Below are positions 1 through 6,418 of a stretch of DNA of 17,320 bases, piece after piece (position 1 is the first letter of the stretch; each line of letters opens with the position of its first letter). Origin of the DNA: Gammaproteobacteria bacterium. Lineage in GTDB: Bacteria; Pseudomonadota; Gammaproteobacteria; Xanthomonadales; Marinicellaceae. The DNA lies in NCBI GenBank assembly GCA_030426705.1, contig JAUHXW010000017.1, forward strand, positions 1 through 17,320. Reading direction: 5' to 3'. The position numbers and the translations under genes were made by a program. The notes under the pieces were generated by a model, which was not told the origin of the DNA, ran no database searches, and saw nothing but the letters and a program-made list of their open reading frames with translations.

Positions 1-534
1 GCCACTGGGATTTAAGGTGCACAATTGCTGGATGATTTCGGCACTTTTCTGAATGGGAGTGGCGATGATGATGTAATCATGATTCAGTTCAATGTCACTG
101 ATGTCGGCTATAAAGTTATGCTGATCATTCAATGGCGCTACGTCATTGATGTAAACATCGAAATTTTGCGATGACAGGAATTGGGCAAACCATTGGCCCA
201 TCTTACCGTTACCGCCTATGATTAAGGCTGATTTATTCGAGCCATAGTTAGATTCTTTGACTTTTTGGATCTCTTGTTTGCTCAGTGAGGTCTCAATCAC
301 CAGCTCAAAAATCTTTTGAGCAATTTCAGGGTCTAAGCCTTGATCGGTTGCATGGTTCCTGACTTTATCGATAACTTGTTTTTCCCTTTGATAATCTCTG
401 GTGGGCGAATTTGTGGTCAACTTCACATTTCCGATTTGTTCAACATTAAACTGTCGTTCAGCAATTAAGGTTATAATTTGCGCATCAATTTCATCCAGTT
501 TGCTGCGTAAATGGTTAAGTTTTTTTGTATCCAT
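1..534 (-). CDS. tyrA: Chorismate mutase-prephenate dehydrogenase (T-protein), 5' part
   Basis: Bifunctional enzyme of tyrosine synthesis: chorismate to prephenate, then oxidative decarboxylation to 4-hydroxyphenylpyruvate with NAD. I translated 178 codons from ATG at 534; the frame stays open to base 1, so the C-terminal part lies outside the window. Residues 1-95 are an AroQ-type chorismate mutase. The active-site residues known from the E. coli enzyme are all present, each shifted by one position: R10, R27, K38, D47, R50, E51, Q87. Residues 103-178 begin the Rossmann dehydrogenase domain, with the dinucleotide-binding loop GGNGKMG at 107-113 and the strand IIIATPI at 155-161. No good Shine-Dalgarno sequence precedes the ATG. 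It is transcribed divergently from the CsgG-like gene. The mutase-dehydrogenase fusion is typical of Gammaproteobacteria. Identity is very secure; only the missing 3' part is unknown. Confidence 0.93.
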   Translation of the reverse strand, partial: MDTKKLNHLRSKLDEIDAQIITLIAERQFNVEQIGNVKLTTNSPTRDYQREKQVIDKVRNHATDQGLDPEIAQKIFELVIETSLSKQEIQKVKESNYGSNKSALIIGGNGKMGQWFAQFLSSQNFDVYINDVAPLNDQHNFIADISDIELNHDYIIIATPIQKSAEIIQQLCTLNPSG

Positions 535-613
535 GTTGAATGTCAGTAAAAATAGGAGTAGATTGTTACAGTATATGAATCATTAATCAATTATTTTATA
601 TGGGAGAGAATAA
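535..613. promoter_or_regulatory. Divergent intergenic region between tyrA and the CsgG-like gene
   Basis: This 79-bp AT-rich spacer must hold the promoters for both flanking genes. On the minus strand TATACT (570-575) could be a -10 element for tyrA, but I see no matching -35. On the plus strand TTGTTA (563-568) is a possible -35 for the CsgG-like gene, followed by only weak -10 candidates. The one clear element is the ribosome binding site GGGAGAG at 602-608, a few bases before the ATG at 614. The promoter assignments are weak. Confidence 0.35.
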
Positions 614-1315
614 ATGAAGAAATTACTTTTGTTATTAGCAACTTTGATGGTTGGTGGAAATGCGTTAGCTAAAGACCGTCCTGTTGTTGCAGTCTTGGAT
701 TTCACCAATGAAACGCAAGCTCACTGGTGGCAAACTGATGTGGGTCGTGAATTGGGTGGCATGTTGGCCAATGAGTTGGTTTCAACCGGTGCCTTCAAAG
801 TGGTAGAAAGACAAAAACTTGACAGCGTTTTGGGTGAGCAAGATTTAGGTGCATCAGGTCGTGTATCAAAATCAACCGCGGCTAAAATGGGTCAAGTGAC
901 CGGTGCGCAATATTTAATCACTGGTAAAGTGGCTGCTTATGAGGAAAACACCTCTGGTGGCGGTGGCGGACTGAGCTTCAAAGGCATTTCAGTCGGTGGT
1001 AAACGCAACAAAGCCTATTTAGCCATTGATTTACGTGTGGTTAATGCCACAACAGGAGAAGTGGAATTTGTGAGAACCGTTGAAGGTCACTCTAAAGGTG
1101 GTGGCATGAGCCTTGGTTTTTCAAGAGGCGGTTTTGGTGGTTCTTTAGGCGGTCACAAAAAGACCCCAGCGGGTAAAGCGATTCGTGCTGCTTTGATTGA
1201 GTCTACTGATTACTTGGCATGTGTGATGTATGATCAGGATTCTTGTGTCAAAGAATACCGCGACAAAGAAAGAAGTCGTCGTAACAAATCTAAATCAGCC
1301 TTGTCTCTGGACTAA
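614..1315 (+). CDS. Secreted CsgG-family protein without lipid anchor
   Basis: 233-residue protein related to CsgG, the outer-membrane curli secretion channel. Residues 1-19 form a Sec signal peptide ending in NALA. The body shows the CsgG pattern: VAVLDFTN (25-32), a stretch around FKVVERQKLDSVLGEQDL (61-78), GAQYLITGKV (97-106), and LRVVNATTGEV (140-150). True CsgG is a lipoprotein; this protein has no lipobox cysteine and its only cysteines (203 and 211) are near the C-terminus, so it should be released into the periplasm or assemble without a lipid anchor. The two segments matching the membrane hairpins of CsgG are glycine-rich here (114-129 and 162-180), and the second is shorter. The C-terminus is basic. 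No csgA, csgB, csgE or csgF is nearby, so a curli role is not supported. The start is fixed by the GGGAGAG ribosome site and the signal peptide. Family membership is secure, function is not. Confidence 0.85.
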   Translation: MKKLLLLLATLMVGGNALAKDRPVVAVLDFTNETQAHWWQTDVGRELGGMLANELVSTGAFKVVERQKLDSVLGEQDLGASGRVSKSTAAKMGQVTGAQYLITGKVAAYEENTSGGGGGLSFKGISVGGKRNKAYLAIDLRVVNATTGEVEFVRTVEGHSKGGGMSLGFSRGGFGGSLGGHKKTPAGKAIRAALIESTDYLACVMYDQDSCVKEYRDKERSRRNKSKSALSLD

Positions 1316-1336
1316 ATAACAGCTGAAAAAGTTTTG

Positions 1337-1368
1337 AAAAAGACCGATTTGATCGGTCTTTTTTTTGT
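1337..1368. terminator. Rho-independent terminator, usable on both strands
   Basis: Perfect 9-bp stem AAGACCGAT (1340-1348) and ATCGGTCTT (1352-1360) with loop TTG. On the plus strand it runs into eight T's; the A-run on the left gives T's on the minus strand. It lies between the convergent CsgG-like gene (stop at 1315) and the response regulator (stop at 1387) and can serve both. Its stem arm AAGACCGA recurs in the hairpin at 5094-5114. Confidence 0.9.
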
Positions 1369-1386
1369 CCTGAATATTTAATAGAT

Positions 1387-2067
1387 TTATCCTTCGTAAC
1401 GATAACCCTCACCATGGACGGTGCGAATGATTTGTGGGTCTTGGGGGTTCAGTTCAATCCGTTTGCGTAATTGGAAAATATGTTGGTCAATGGCTCTTGA
1501 GTTAAACAGGTAGTCATGGCCCCAGGCATGATCAGATATCATGTTACGATTAATCACTTGTCCTGGGTGTTGGTGAAACAGTTGTAAGATTTTGATGTCC
1601 CTTGAAGACAGTTCAATCACTTCTTTGTCACGAAATGCCCGTTGTGCCGCCACATCTATGGTTAGGTCTGACAAGCTGAATTGTGCATCATTGGTTTTTG
1701 ATTTTGCTTGACCTCTGCGCATGATGGCATGTATGCGTGCAATCACTTCACGTGCACCAAATGGTTTTGAAATAAAATCATCAGCACCTAATTCCAAACC
1801 GACCACTTTATCAATCTCGGCATTTTTTGCACTGAGCATAATAATGGCTGTGTCTGAATCAGTTTTTCGAATGGTTTTGCACAATTCATAGCCATCCATC
1901 ACTGGCATCATGATATCGATAATCAATAGGTCAAATTGGCCTTGCTGGTATTTTTGCAGTCCGCTTTGACCATCATGGGCGATTTGTGTCTGGTAGCCTT
2001 CCAAGTTCATTAACTGTGCCAGGCCATCAGCAATGTTGATATCATCTTCTACAATCAAGATGTTCAT
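1387..2067 (-). CDS. OmpR-family response regulator
   Basis: 226-residue two-component regulator, last gene of the vWA-kinase-regulator operon. The receiver domain (about 1-120) has the acidic pair D8/D9, phospho-acceptor D51 in IIDIMMPVMDG, switch residue S79 and K101 in the KPF motif: a complete phosphorylation site. The winged-helix DNA-binding domain (about 130-226) shows ELSSRDIKIL, the recognition region NSRAIDQHIFQLRKRIE, and the closing VHGEGYRYEG. Its ATG overlaps the kinase stop codon (ATGA), and the strong Shine-Dalgarno AAGGAG at 2076-2081 lies inside the kinase gene, so the pair is translationally coupled. OmpR-type regulators usually bind direct repeats with an 11-bp period; such repeats occur upstream of this operon at 5040-5072, which suggests autoregulation. 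Target genes are unknown. No specific ortholog (PhoB, OmpR, CpxR) is claimed. Confidence 0.95.
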   Translation of the reverse strand: MNILIVEDDINIADGLAQLMNLEGYQTQIAHDGQSGLQKYQQGQFDLLIIDIMMPVMDGYELCKTIRKTDSDTAIIMLSAKNAEIDKVVGLELGADDFISKPFGAREVIARIHAIMRRGQAKSKTNDAQFSLSDLTIDVAAQRAFRDKEVIELSSRDIKILQLFHQHPGQVINRNMISDHAWGHDYLFNSRAIDQHIFQLRKRIELNPQDPQIIRTVHGEGYRYEG

Positions 2068-3557
2068 TGTGGTTGCTCCTTGATAGTCAGTTCAAAACAA
2101 CAGCCGATTTCACTGGGCAGTAAGCGCAAATCACCACCGTGCAGTCGTGCCAGCTCTCTGGCCAGACCCAGTCCCAATCCAGAACCAGAGGCATGGGTTA
2201 AATCACTTCTGATTCGATAAAAAGGTTGGAAAATTTTGTCTTGGAATTTTCGTTGGATGCCAGCTCCCTGGTCTTGTACCGTCACAGTGACCCTGTCATC
2301 ACTTTGTTTTGCGGAGATGGTTACCTGCTGACTATCGACTGCATATTTTTCGACATTGGATAACAGGTTTGCCATGATTTGTTTGAATACATCTTGATCA
2401 ACATTGGCCATCAAATCAATGGCATTGTTAATAACGACTTCGATACCCAATTGCTCAAATTTGGGTTTAAAAGGCTCGATGGCTTGATCCAATAAGGATT
2501 GGAATCCGATGGGTGAGGCGTGGATTGATAAGCTGTTGTTGTCGACTGAGTTAAAGTTCAAAACATTATTAATCAGACGGGTCAATCGCTCACTTTCCTG
2601 CTGAATGATGTTCAATGACTGCCAGCTTTTTTCTGAAGTGTCATCTGGGTTTAGGGTCCTGGCCAATAAATCACCGTGTAAGCGAATATTGGTCAATGGC
2701 GTTTTTAACTCATGAGACACCTGATTGACAAAGCTCAGTCTTTGTTGGGCTTCCAAATGTTCTCTGCGTTTTATTTTGAACAGGATATACGTGATGATTG
2801 AAACCAGCACCAACAAGCCGATGATGATTAACTGAAACAAGCCCTTAGAGAGGGTTGAAAGTGATTGGGTATTTGAATAATAACGCAGGCTCCAACCAGT
2901 AAAAGGTGCATTCAGGTGTTTTTGTATATTGATATCTGCTGTATTTGTCAGTTGTTTACCCCATTGATAAAACGTTCGGCCCTGGTTGTCATTGATAACC
3001 AGAAAGCCAGGGTTTGCGATATTAGGTTGTTTTGCAAGCCAGTGTATAAAATCAGCCATAAACATGGCATTATTGAGCTCAATAAACAATTTATGCTCTG
3101 GATTTACCGTCCAGAAAATATATTTTTCTTTTTGTTGTTCATACCAAATAAACCAGCCAGACTGCTTTTGTGTATTGCTTTGGGTTTCCTCATTGATAGC
3201 AATGTTGCTTAACCATTGGTAGCTGTTTTGTTGTTGAGTTGGGCTCACTTGTGTGGGGAATTCAATTTGGTCATTTTGATTCAGTAACAAGATGCCATGA
3301 ATTAAAGGGTCGGTATTTAACAGTTGTTGTAAATCCTCGTGGTCGCTATTGATGAGTTGACCGAATCGGCTGTGTTGTTGGTTGATGTACTCATTGATAT
3401 TGTTCTGCATCAACAGCAAGGCTTGTTCAGAACGGTCCACCTGACTTGCCTTGATTTGACGGTCTTGTTGGCTGGCCAGTTTTAAGCCCAGCCAACCAAC
3501 CAGACCAATGGTCAGACCAAAGAGTAATAGCAGCAACAGATTACTTTTATGACTCAT
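2064..3557 (-). CDS. Membrane sensor histidine kinase
   Basis: 497-residue inner-membrane kinase, cognate partner of the overlapping regulator gene. Transmembrane helix 1 is at about 7-28 and helix 2 at 240-261. The roughly 210 residues between them form a glutamine- and asparagine-rich periplasmic sensor domain that I cannot assign to a named family. There is no clear HAMP domain; helix 2 leads almost directly into the HisKA helix. The H-box is QVSHELKTPLTNIRLHGD with phospho-acceptor H282. The ATPase domain has the N-box (N397, N401), the G1 box DQGAGI (429-434), the F-box IFQPF and the G2 box GSGLGLGLA (458-466). All catalytic motifs are intact. The ATG lies 35 bp after the vWA gene stop with only a weak ribosome site. 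Shared transcription with the vWA gene suggests that protein takes part in sensing, but this is inference. Confidence 0.95.
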   Translation of the reverse strand: MSHKSNLLLLLLFGLTIGLVGWLGLKLASQQDRQIKASQVDRSEQALLLMQNNINEYINQQHSRFGQLINSDHEDLQQLLNTDPLIHGILLLNQNDQIEFPTQVSPTQQQNSYQWLSNIAINEETQSNTQKQSGWFIWYEQQKEKYIFWTVNPEHKLFIELNNAMFMADFIHWLAKQPNIANPGFLVINDNQGRTFYQWGKQLTNTADINIQKHLNAPFTGWSLRYYSNTQSLSTLSKGLFQLIIIGLLVLVSIITYILFKIKRREHLEAQQRLSFVNQVSHELKTPLTNIRLHGDLLARTLNPDDTSEKSWQSLNIIQQESERLTRLINNVLNFNSVDNNSLSIHASPIGFQSLLDQAIEPFKPKFEQLGIEVVINNAIDLMANVDQDVFKQIMANLLSNVEKYAVDSQQVTISAKQSDDRVTVTVQDQGAGIQRKFQDKIFQPFYRIRSDLTHASGSGLGLGLARELARLHGGDLRLLPSEIGCCFELTIKEQPQ

Positions 3558-3592
3558 GGTCTGGCTAGTTTCTTGTTGAAAAAATAAAATGG

Positions 3593-4987
3593 TTATTGAT
3601 CACTGTCGTCGTCTTTATCCAGTTGTTGGTTATCGATTTTATATTGTTTTTGTCTGGCTTGTTTACGGGCTTTATTCCAATCGGCTTTGTCCAAACTATC
3701 CAGTAATTGCTCTTCTTGCTTAATTTGCTCCTGGATTCTTTGAGGCGCTGCAGCACCCGAAAGCTGTTTAGTCAATCTGCCAATGTTCTCACTCTGCAAC
3801 TTTTTCGCCCCTTCTAAATCACCTTCGTCTCTGAGTCTAACCACTTCTTTGGATGTCTCATTGGCTTCCAAGGTGGTTACATTATCATAAATCTTGCTGT
3901 TTCGATCTTCCTCAACTTGTTGATTTTGATTGGTATAAGTGACCGCCACAGAATCATTGAATGATAACTGTTGTTTTAGAGCCGCATCGTTATAAGCAAT
4001 GGCCACATCCGCAACATCCAGTTGTGTTCCATTGGCGCCAGGTGGTAATAACAGTTCCAAGGTGATGTGTCTTTTCTGGTTACCGTAGATTTGATTGAAG
4101 TTGGTGCTGATATTTTGGCCAGTAAAGTGTTCATCTCGACCCAATATGCGAATGGGTTTGACGCCGTCTCTGCAATTGATGTTAATTTGAATGTTTTGTG
4201 CCACCACTGAAAAGATATCGCCCAACTCTGAATTAAATACATCAGCCAGTTTATCCGCATTTTCGACAAAATAATGATTGCCGTCACTGTGACCTGCCAA
4301 TTGTGTCATCAGGTCTTCATTGTAGCCTAAACCCAATCCAATGGTAGAGACACTGATGCGTTGTTTGCTCAAAGCACGGCCCAATTCTGCCAATTCATGT
4401 GGTTTGCTCGGGCCAATGTTGGCCATACCGTCGGACAATAAAATTACACGGTTGACTTTGTTTTGATCCAAGTATTTACGGATTTCAAAACTGCCTTGGG
4501 TAACACCAGCGAATAGGGCGGTTGAACCGTTGGCGCCGATGGTACGAATGGTGTTCAAAAATTGTTGAGGATGTTGCATGGTTGCAGCTGGCCAGACAAC
4601 CCTGGCCTCATCATCATAGACCACCAAAGAAGCGACATCTTCTGGAGTCAGTTTTGAAACAGCCATTTCCAGGGCTTGTTTGGCCTGCATCATCTTTTGG
4701 CCAGACATGGAGCCGGATTTATCCAAAACGAAAGCAATGTTGGTTTTGGGTCGCTGTTTTCTGAATTGACTGGGCAGTCCCGTGATGTCGATGTTTAAAT
4801 AGGCTTTTTGTTGGGTACCTGCCAGAACACTGAGATTGGAAAGCGCTACATCGAATTGCAAGGCCTTGGATGTGTTGCCTGGCTGGTTAGGCATGACAGA
4901 CGCCTGGGTGTTTGAGGCACTGATGATTGTGGTTACAATCACCATGATTGATAACATGAAATGTTTAACTGTATTCATAGGTTTCAC
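3593..4987 (-). CDS. Secreted von Willebrand factor A domain protein
   Basis: 464-residue exported protein, first gene of the operon with the kinase and regulator. Residues 1-29 are a signal peptide (hydrophobic core about 9-25, end NTQAS). The vWA domain covers about 84-260 and has a complete metal-ion-dependent adhesion site: D89-K-S91-G-S93, T156 in STALFAG, and D186 in ILLSDGMANIG. It should therefore bind a divalent metal and a protein ligand. A beta-rich stretch with the sequence CRDGVKPIRILGRDE follows (272-286). The C-terminal 100 residues are highly charged and probably helical and end in an acidic tail. There is no transmembrane anchor and no lipobox, so it should be periplasmic or released. 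The ATG has GGTGA about eight bases upstream. Similar vWA proteins are often annotated as Ca-activated-channel-like, but no channel part is seen here. Its exact function is unknown. Confidence 0.9.
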   Translation of the reverse strand: MKPMNTVKHFMLSIMVIVTTIISASNTQASVMPNQPGNTSKALQFDVALSNLSVLAGTQQKAYLNIDITGLPSQFRKQRPKTNIAFVLDKSGSMSGQKMMQAKQALEMAVSKLTPEDVASLVVYDDEARVVWPAATMQHPQQFLNTIRTIGANGSTALFAGVTQGSFEIRKYLDQNKVNRVILLSDGMANIGPSKPHELAELGRALSKQRISVSTIGLGLGYNEDLMTQLAGHSDGNHYFVENADKLADVFNSELGDIFSVVAQNIQININCRDGVKPIRILGRDEHFTGQNISTNFNQIYGNQKRHITLELLLPPGANGTQLDVADVAIAYNDAALKQQLSFNDSVAVTYTNQNQQVEEDRNSKIYDNVTTLEANETSKEVVRLRDEGDLEGAKKLQSENIGRLTKQLSGAAAPQRIQEQIKQEEQLLDSLDKADWNKARKQARQKQYKIDNQQLDKDDDSDQ

Positions 4988-5039
4988 CGTTTTTAGTAAG
5001 AGTGCCCAGAATACTATTTTACACTTAAATGTTGGTTAT

Positions 5040-5072
5040 CAGGCTGTCAGACTTTTGTTAGCAATTTGTTAG
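5040..5072 (-). promoter_or_regulatory. Three tandem 11-bp repeats upstream of the vWA-kinase-regulator operon
   Basis: Read on the minus strand, three adjacent 11-mers follow without gap: CTAACAAATTG (5072-5062), CTAACAAAAGT (5061-5051) and CTGACAGCCTG (5050-5040). The first two share eight identical leading bases and the third keeps CT-ACA. Head-to-tail sites with an 11-bp period are the known binding architecture of OmpR/PhoB-type regulators, and the operon encodes one. Possible -10 elements follow at TAAAAT (5021-5016) or TAGTAT (5016-5011) with no good -35, as expected for an activator-dependent promoter. Assignment as an autoregulatory site is inference. Confidence 0.5.
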
Positions 5073-5086
5073 AAATAATCTATCCC

Positions 5087-5114
5087 CAAAAAAAAGACCG
5101 AATAAATCGGTCTT
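5087..5114 (-). terminator. Terminator of the fasciclin gene
   Basis: On the minus strand the stem AAGACCGA (5114-5107), a 5-base loop, and TCGGTCTT (5101-5094) lead into a run of T's down to 5088. It lies 25 bp after the fasciclin stop codon and upstream of the vWA operon promoter, so it insulates the two units. The stem octamer is identical to the one in the terminator at 1340-1360. Confidence 0.85.
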
Positions 5115-5138
5115 CTCGAGGATTATTTTGTATTGAAT

Positions 5139-5657
5139 TTATGAATTTGCAGGTGGCAAAATCACTGTATCAATCACATGAATCACACCATTGCTGGTTT
5201 TGATGTCAGTTTTGACCACGTTGCTGTTGCCATTCAAAACCACAGCACCATCTTTAACCATGATATCAACATCACTGCCTTGTACGGTTGTGGCATTGTC
5301 TAGTTTAACCACATCTTTGGCTTTGACTTTACCTGATACCACGTGATAGGTCAGGATGGCTGCCAACTGGTCTTTGTTCTCTGGTTTCAACAAATTTTCC
5401 AAAGTTCCTGCTGGCAATTTGGCAAAAGCTTCATCGGTAGGCGCAAAAACGGTGAAAGGACCATCACCCTTTAATGTGTCAACCAGGTCAGCTGCTTTAA
5501 CTGCAGCAACCAATGTATTGAATGTGCCGGCTGCAACGGCAGTGTCAACGATGTCTTGCTTTTTATTTTTGTAACTACCGCCAGCCATAACGCCGAAGGT
5601 TACCAATGCCAAAATGGTCAAGGTAAAGATTTTTGAGGTTTTATTTAATACGTTCAT
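5139..5657 (-). CDS. Secreted fasciclin (FAS1) domain protein
   Basis: 172-residue exported protein made of a signal peptide and one FAS1 domain. The signal peptide covers about residues 1-25 (hydrophobic core 10-24). The domain starts near DIVDTAVAAGTFNTLV and has both conserved FAS1 boxes: H1, FTVFAPTDEAFAKL (68-81), and H2, NGVIHVIDTVILP (156-168), plus YHVV at 104-107. The length fits the family of single-domain bacterial fasciclins (MPB70-like). FAS1 domains mediate adhesion between proteins or to surfaces; no enzymatic role is known for this type. The gene stands alone on the minus strand with its own terminator, divergent from the CIA30 gene. The ATG has a modest ribosome site (AGAGAA). 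Family identity is secure; the ligand is unknown. Confidence 0.95.
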   Translation of the reverse strand: MNVLNKTSKIFTLTILALVTFGVMAGGSYKNKKQDIVDTAVAAGTFNTLVAAVKAADLVDTLKGDGPFTVFAPTDEAFAKLPAGTLENLLKPENKDQLAAILTYHVVSGKVKAKDVVKLDNATTVQGSDVDIMVKDGAVVLNGNSNVVKTDIKTSNGVIHVIDTVILPPANS

Positions 5658-5813
5658 ATTTTTTCTCTAATTATTGTGGATAAAAAGTCATAACTTCCGA
5701 TAGAAATGTCTATGGAGTGCTTATCATAATTTTGGGATTGTCGATGCAGTGTGAGTACAAACTGCTTTTTATCTCACAAATATTTCACAGCTGTAGGGTA
5801 AGTTGTAAATTGC
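5658..5813. promoter_or_regulatory. Divergent spacer between the fasciclin and CIA30 genes
   Basis: 156 bp that must carry both promoters. Visible structure: a perfect 5-bp inverted repeat ATAGA (5700-5704) and TCTAT (5709-5713); an inverted pair TGTGAG (5750-5755) and CTCACA (5773-5778); and a direct pair TCACA (5774-5778 and 5785-5789) with an 11-bp period. No convincing -35/-10 pair was found. The short repeats may be operator half-sites but could be chance in AT-rich DNA. Confidence 0.3.
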
Positions 5814-6374
5814 TTGAAAATCATTGATAAAATGTTATTTACTACTCTAATCAGCTTATTTATGAACCAAGTTAAACCCGAGATTCAAACGTTTCAATTC
5901 TCAGAGCTAAGAGATGACCAATATGTACTGATCAATGATACTGTGATGGGCGGACAATCAAACAGTCGTTTTCAAGTAAATGACAATCACGTTCTTTACT
6001 CTGGGAATATATCACTTGAGAACAATGGTGGGTTTGCTTCAGTCAGAATGCTTTGGCCTTTTTCAAAAGAGCAAACAAAACACAGAAGTTTAATTAAATT
6101 AACTGTTAAAGGGGATGGTTTACTGTATCAATTTCGTTTAAGAACCGATAATGGCTTTGATGGTGCTGCCTATGTTCATACATTCGAAACCTTAAAAGAT
6201 AAAGAGCAAACCGTTTATTTATCTGTTGACGATTTTGTGCCGCAATTCAGAGGCAGGGTGTTGACTGGAATGCCAGCGCTTAAGCTCAGTGACGTACAGC
6301 AAATGGGGATACTGATTGCTGATAAACAGCAGGGAGAATTTTCGATCGCGCTTTTTGACTTGTCCATCAATTAA
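5814..6374 (+). CDS. CIA30-family protein
   Basis: 186-residue protein of the complex I intermediate-associated protein 30 family, a jelly-roll fold related to galactose-binding domains. The hallmark is NDTVMGGQSNSRF (41-53); further family features are the strand GGFASVR, the middle segment LYQFRLRTD and the end region QMGILIADKQQGEFSIALFDL. The domain fills residues 25-186. The start given is TTG at 5814; an in-frame ATG at 5832 (residue 7) is an alternative. Neither has a well-spaced ribosome site: AGGG lies about 14 bases before the TTG. Residues 7-20 are hydrophobic and could act as an export signal, though a poor one. Bacterial members are often found beside redox or surface proteins and their function is not established; a respiratory complex I role should not be assumed, since no nuo genes are nearby. 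Confidence 0.85.
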   Translation: MKIIDKMLFTTLISLFMNQVKPEIQTFQFSELRDDQYVLINDTVMGGQSNSRFQVNDNHVLYSGNISLENNGGFASVRMLWPFSKEQTKHRSLIKLTVKGDGLLYQFRLRTDNGFDGAAYVHTFETLKDKEQTVYLSVDDFVPQFRGRVLTGMPALKLSDVQQMGILIADKQQGEFSIALFDLSIN

Positions 6375-6397
6375 AAAGCCGGCAAATAGCCGGCTTA
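6375..6397 (-). terminator. Terminator of sucA-sucB-lpd
   Basis: Perfect 8-bp stem AAGCCGGC (6376-6383) and GCCGGCTT (6389-6396) with loop AAATA. On the minus strand it runs into five T's, 22 bp after the lpd stop. On the plus strand the trailing T tract is poor, so any use for the CIA30 gene, whose stop codon lies just before the stem, is less certain. Confidence 0.85.
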
Positions 6398-6418
6398 ATA
6401 TAACAGTATTGTTGGTTA

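Noticed and set aside
614..1315. Curli operon
   Set aside because: Only a CsgG-like protein is present, without lipobox and without csgA, B, D, E or F in the window.
3565..3756. A 63-codon minus-strand frame overlapping the end of the vWA gene
   Set aside because: Overlaps the vWA coding sequence in another frame, and has no ribosome site or domain.
5139..6374. Fasciclin and CIA30 genes as part of a respiratory complex I locus
   Set aside because: No nuo or other respiratory gene is present; the CIA30 name comes from a eukaryotic assembly factor and says little about the bacterial role.
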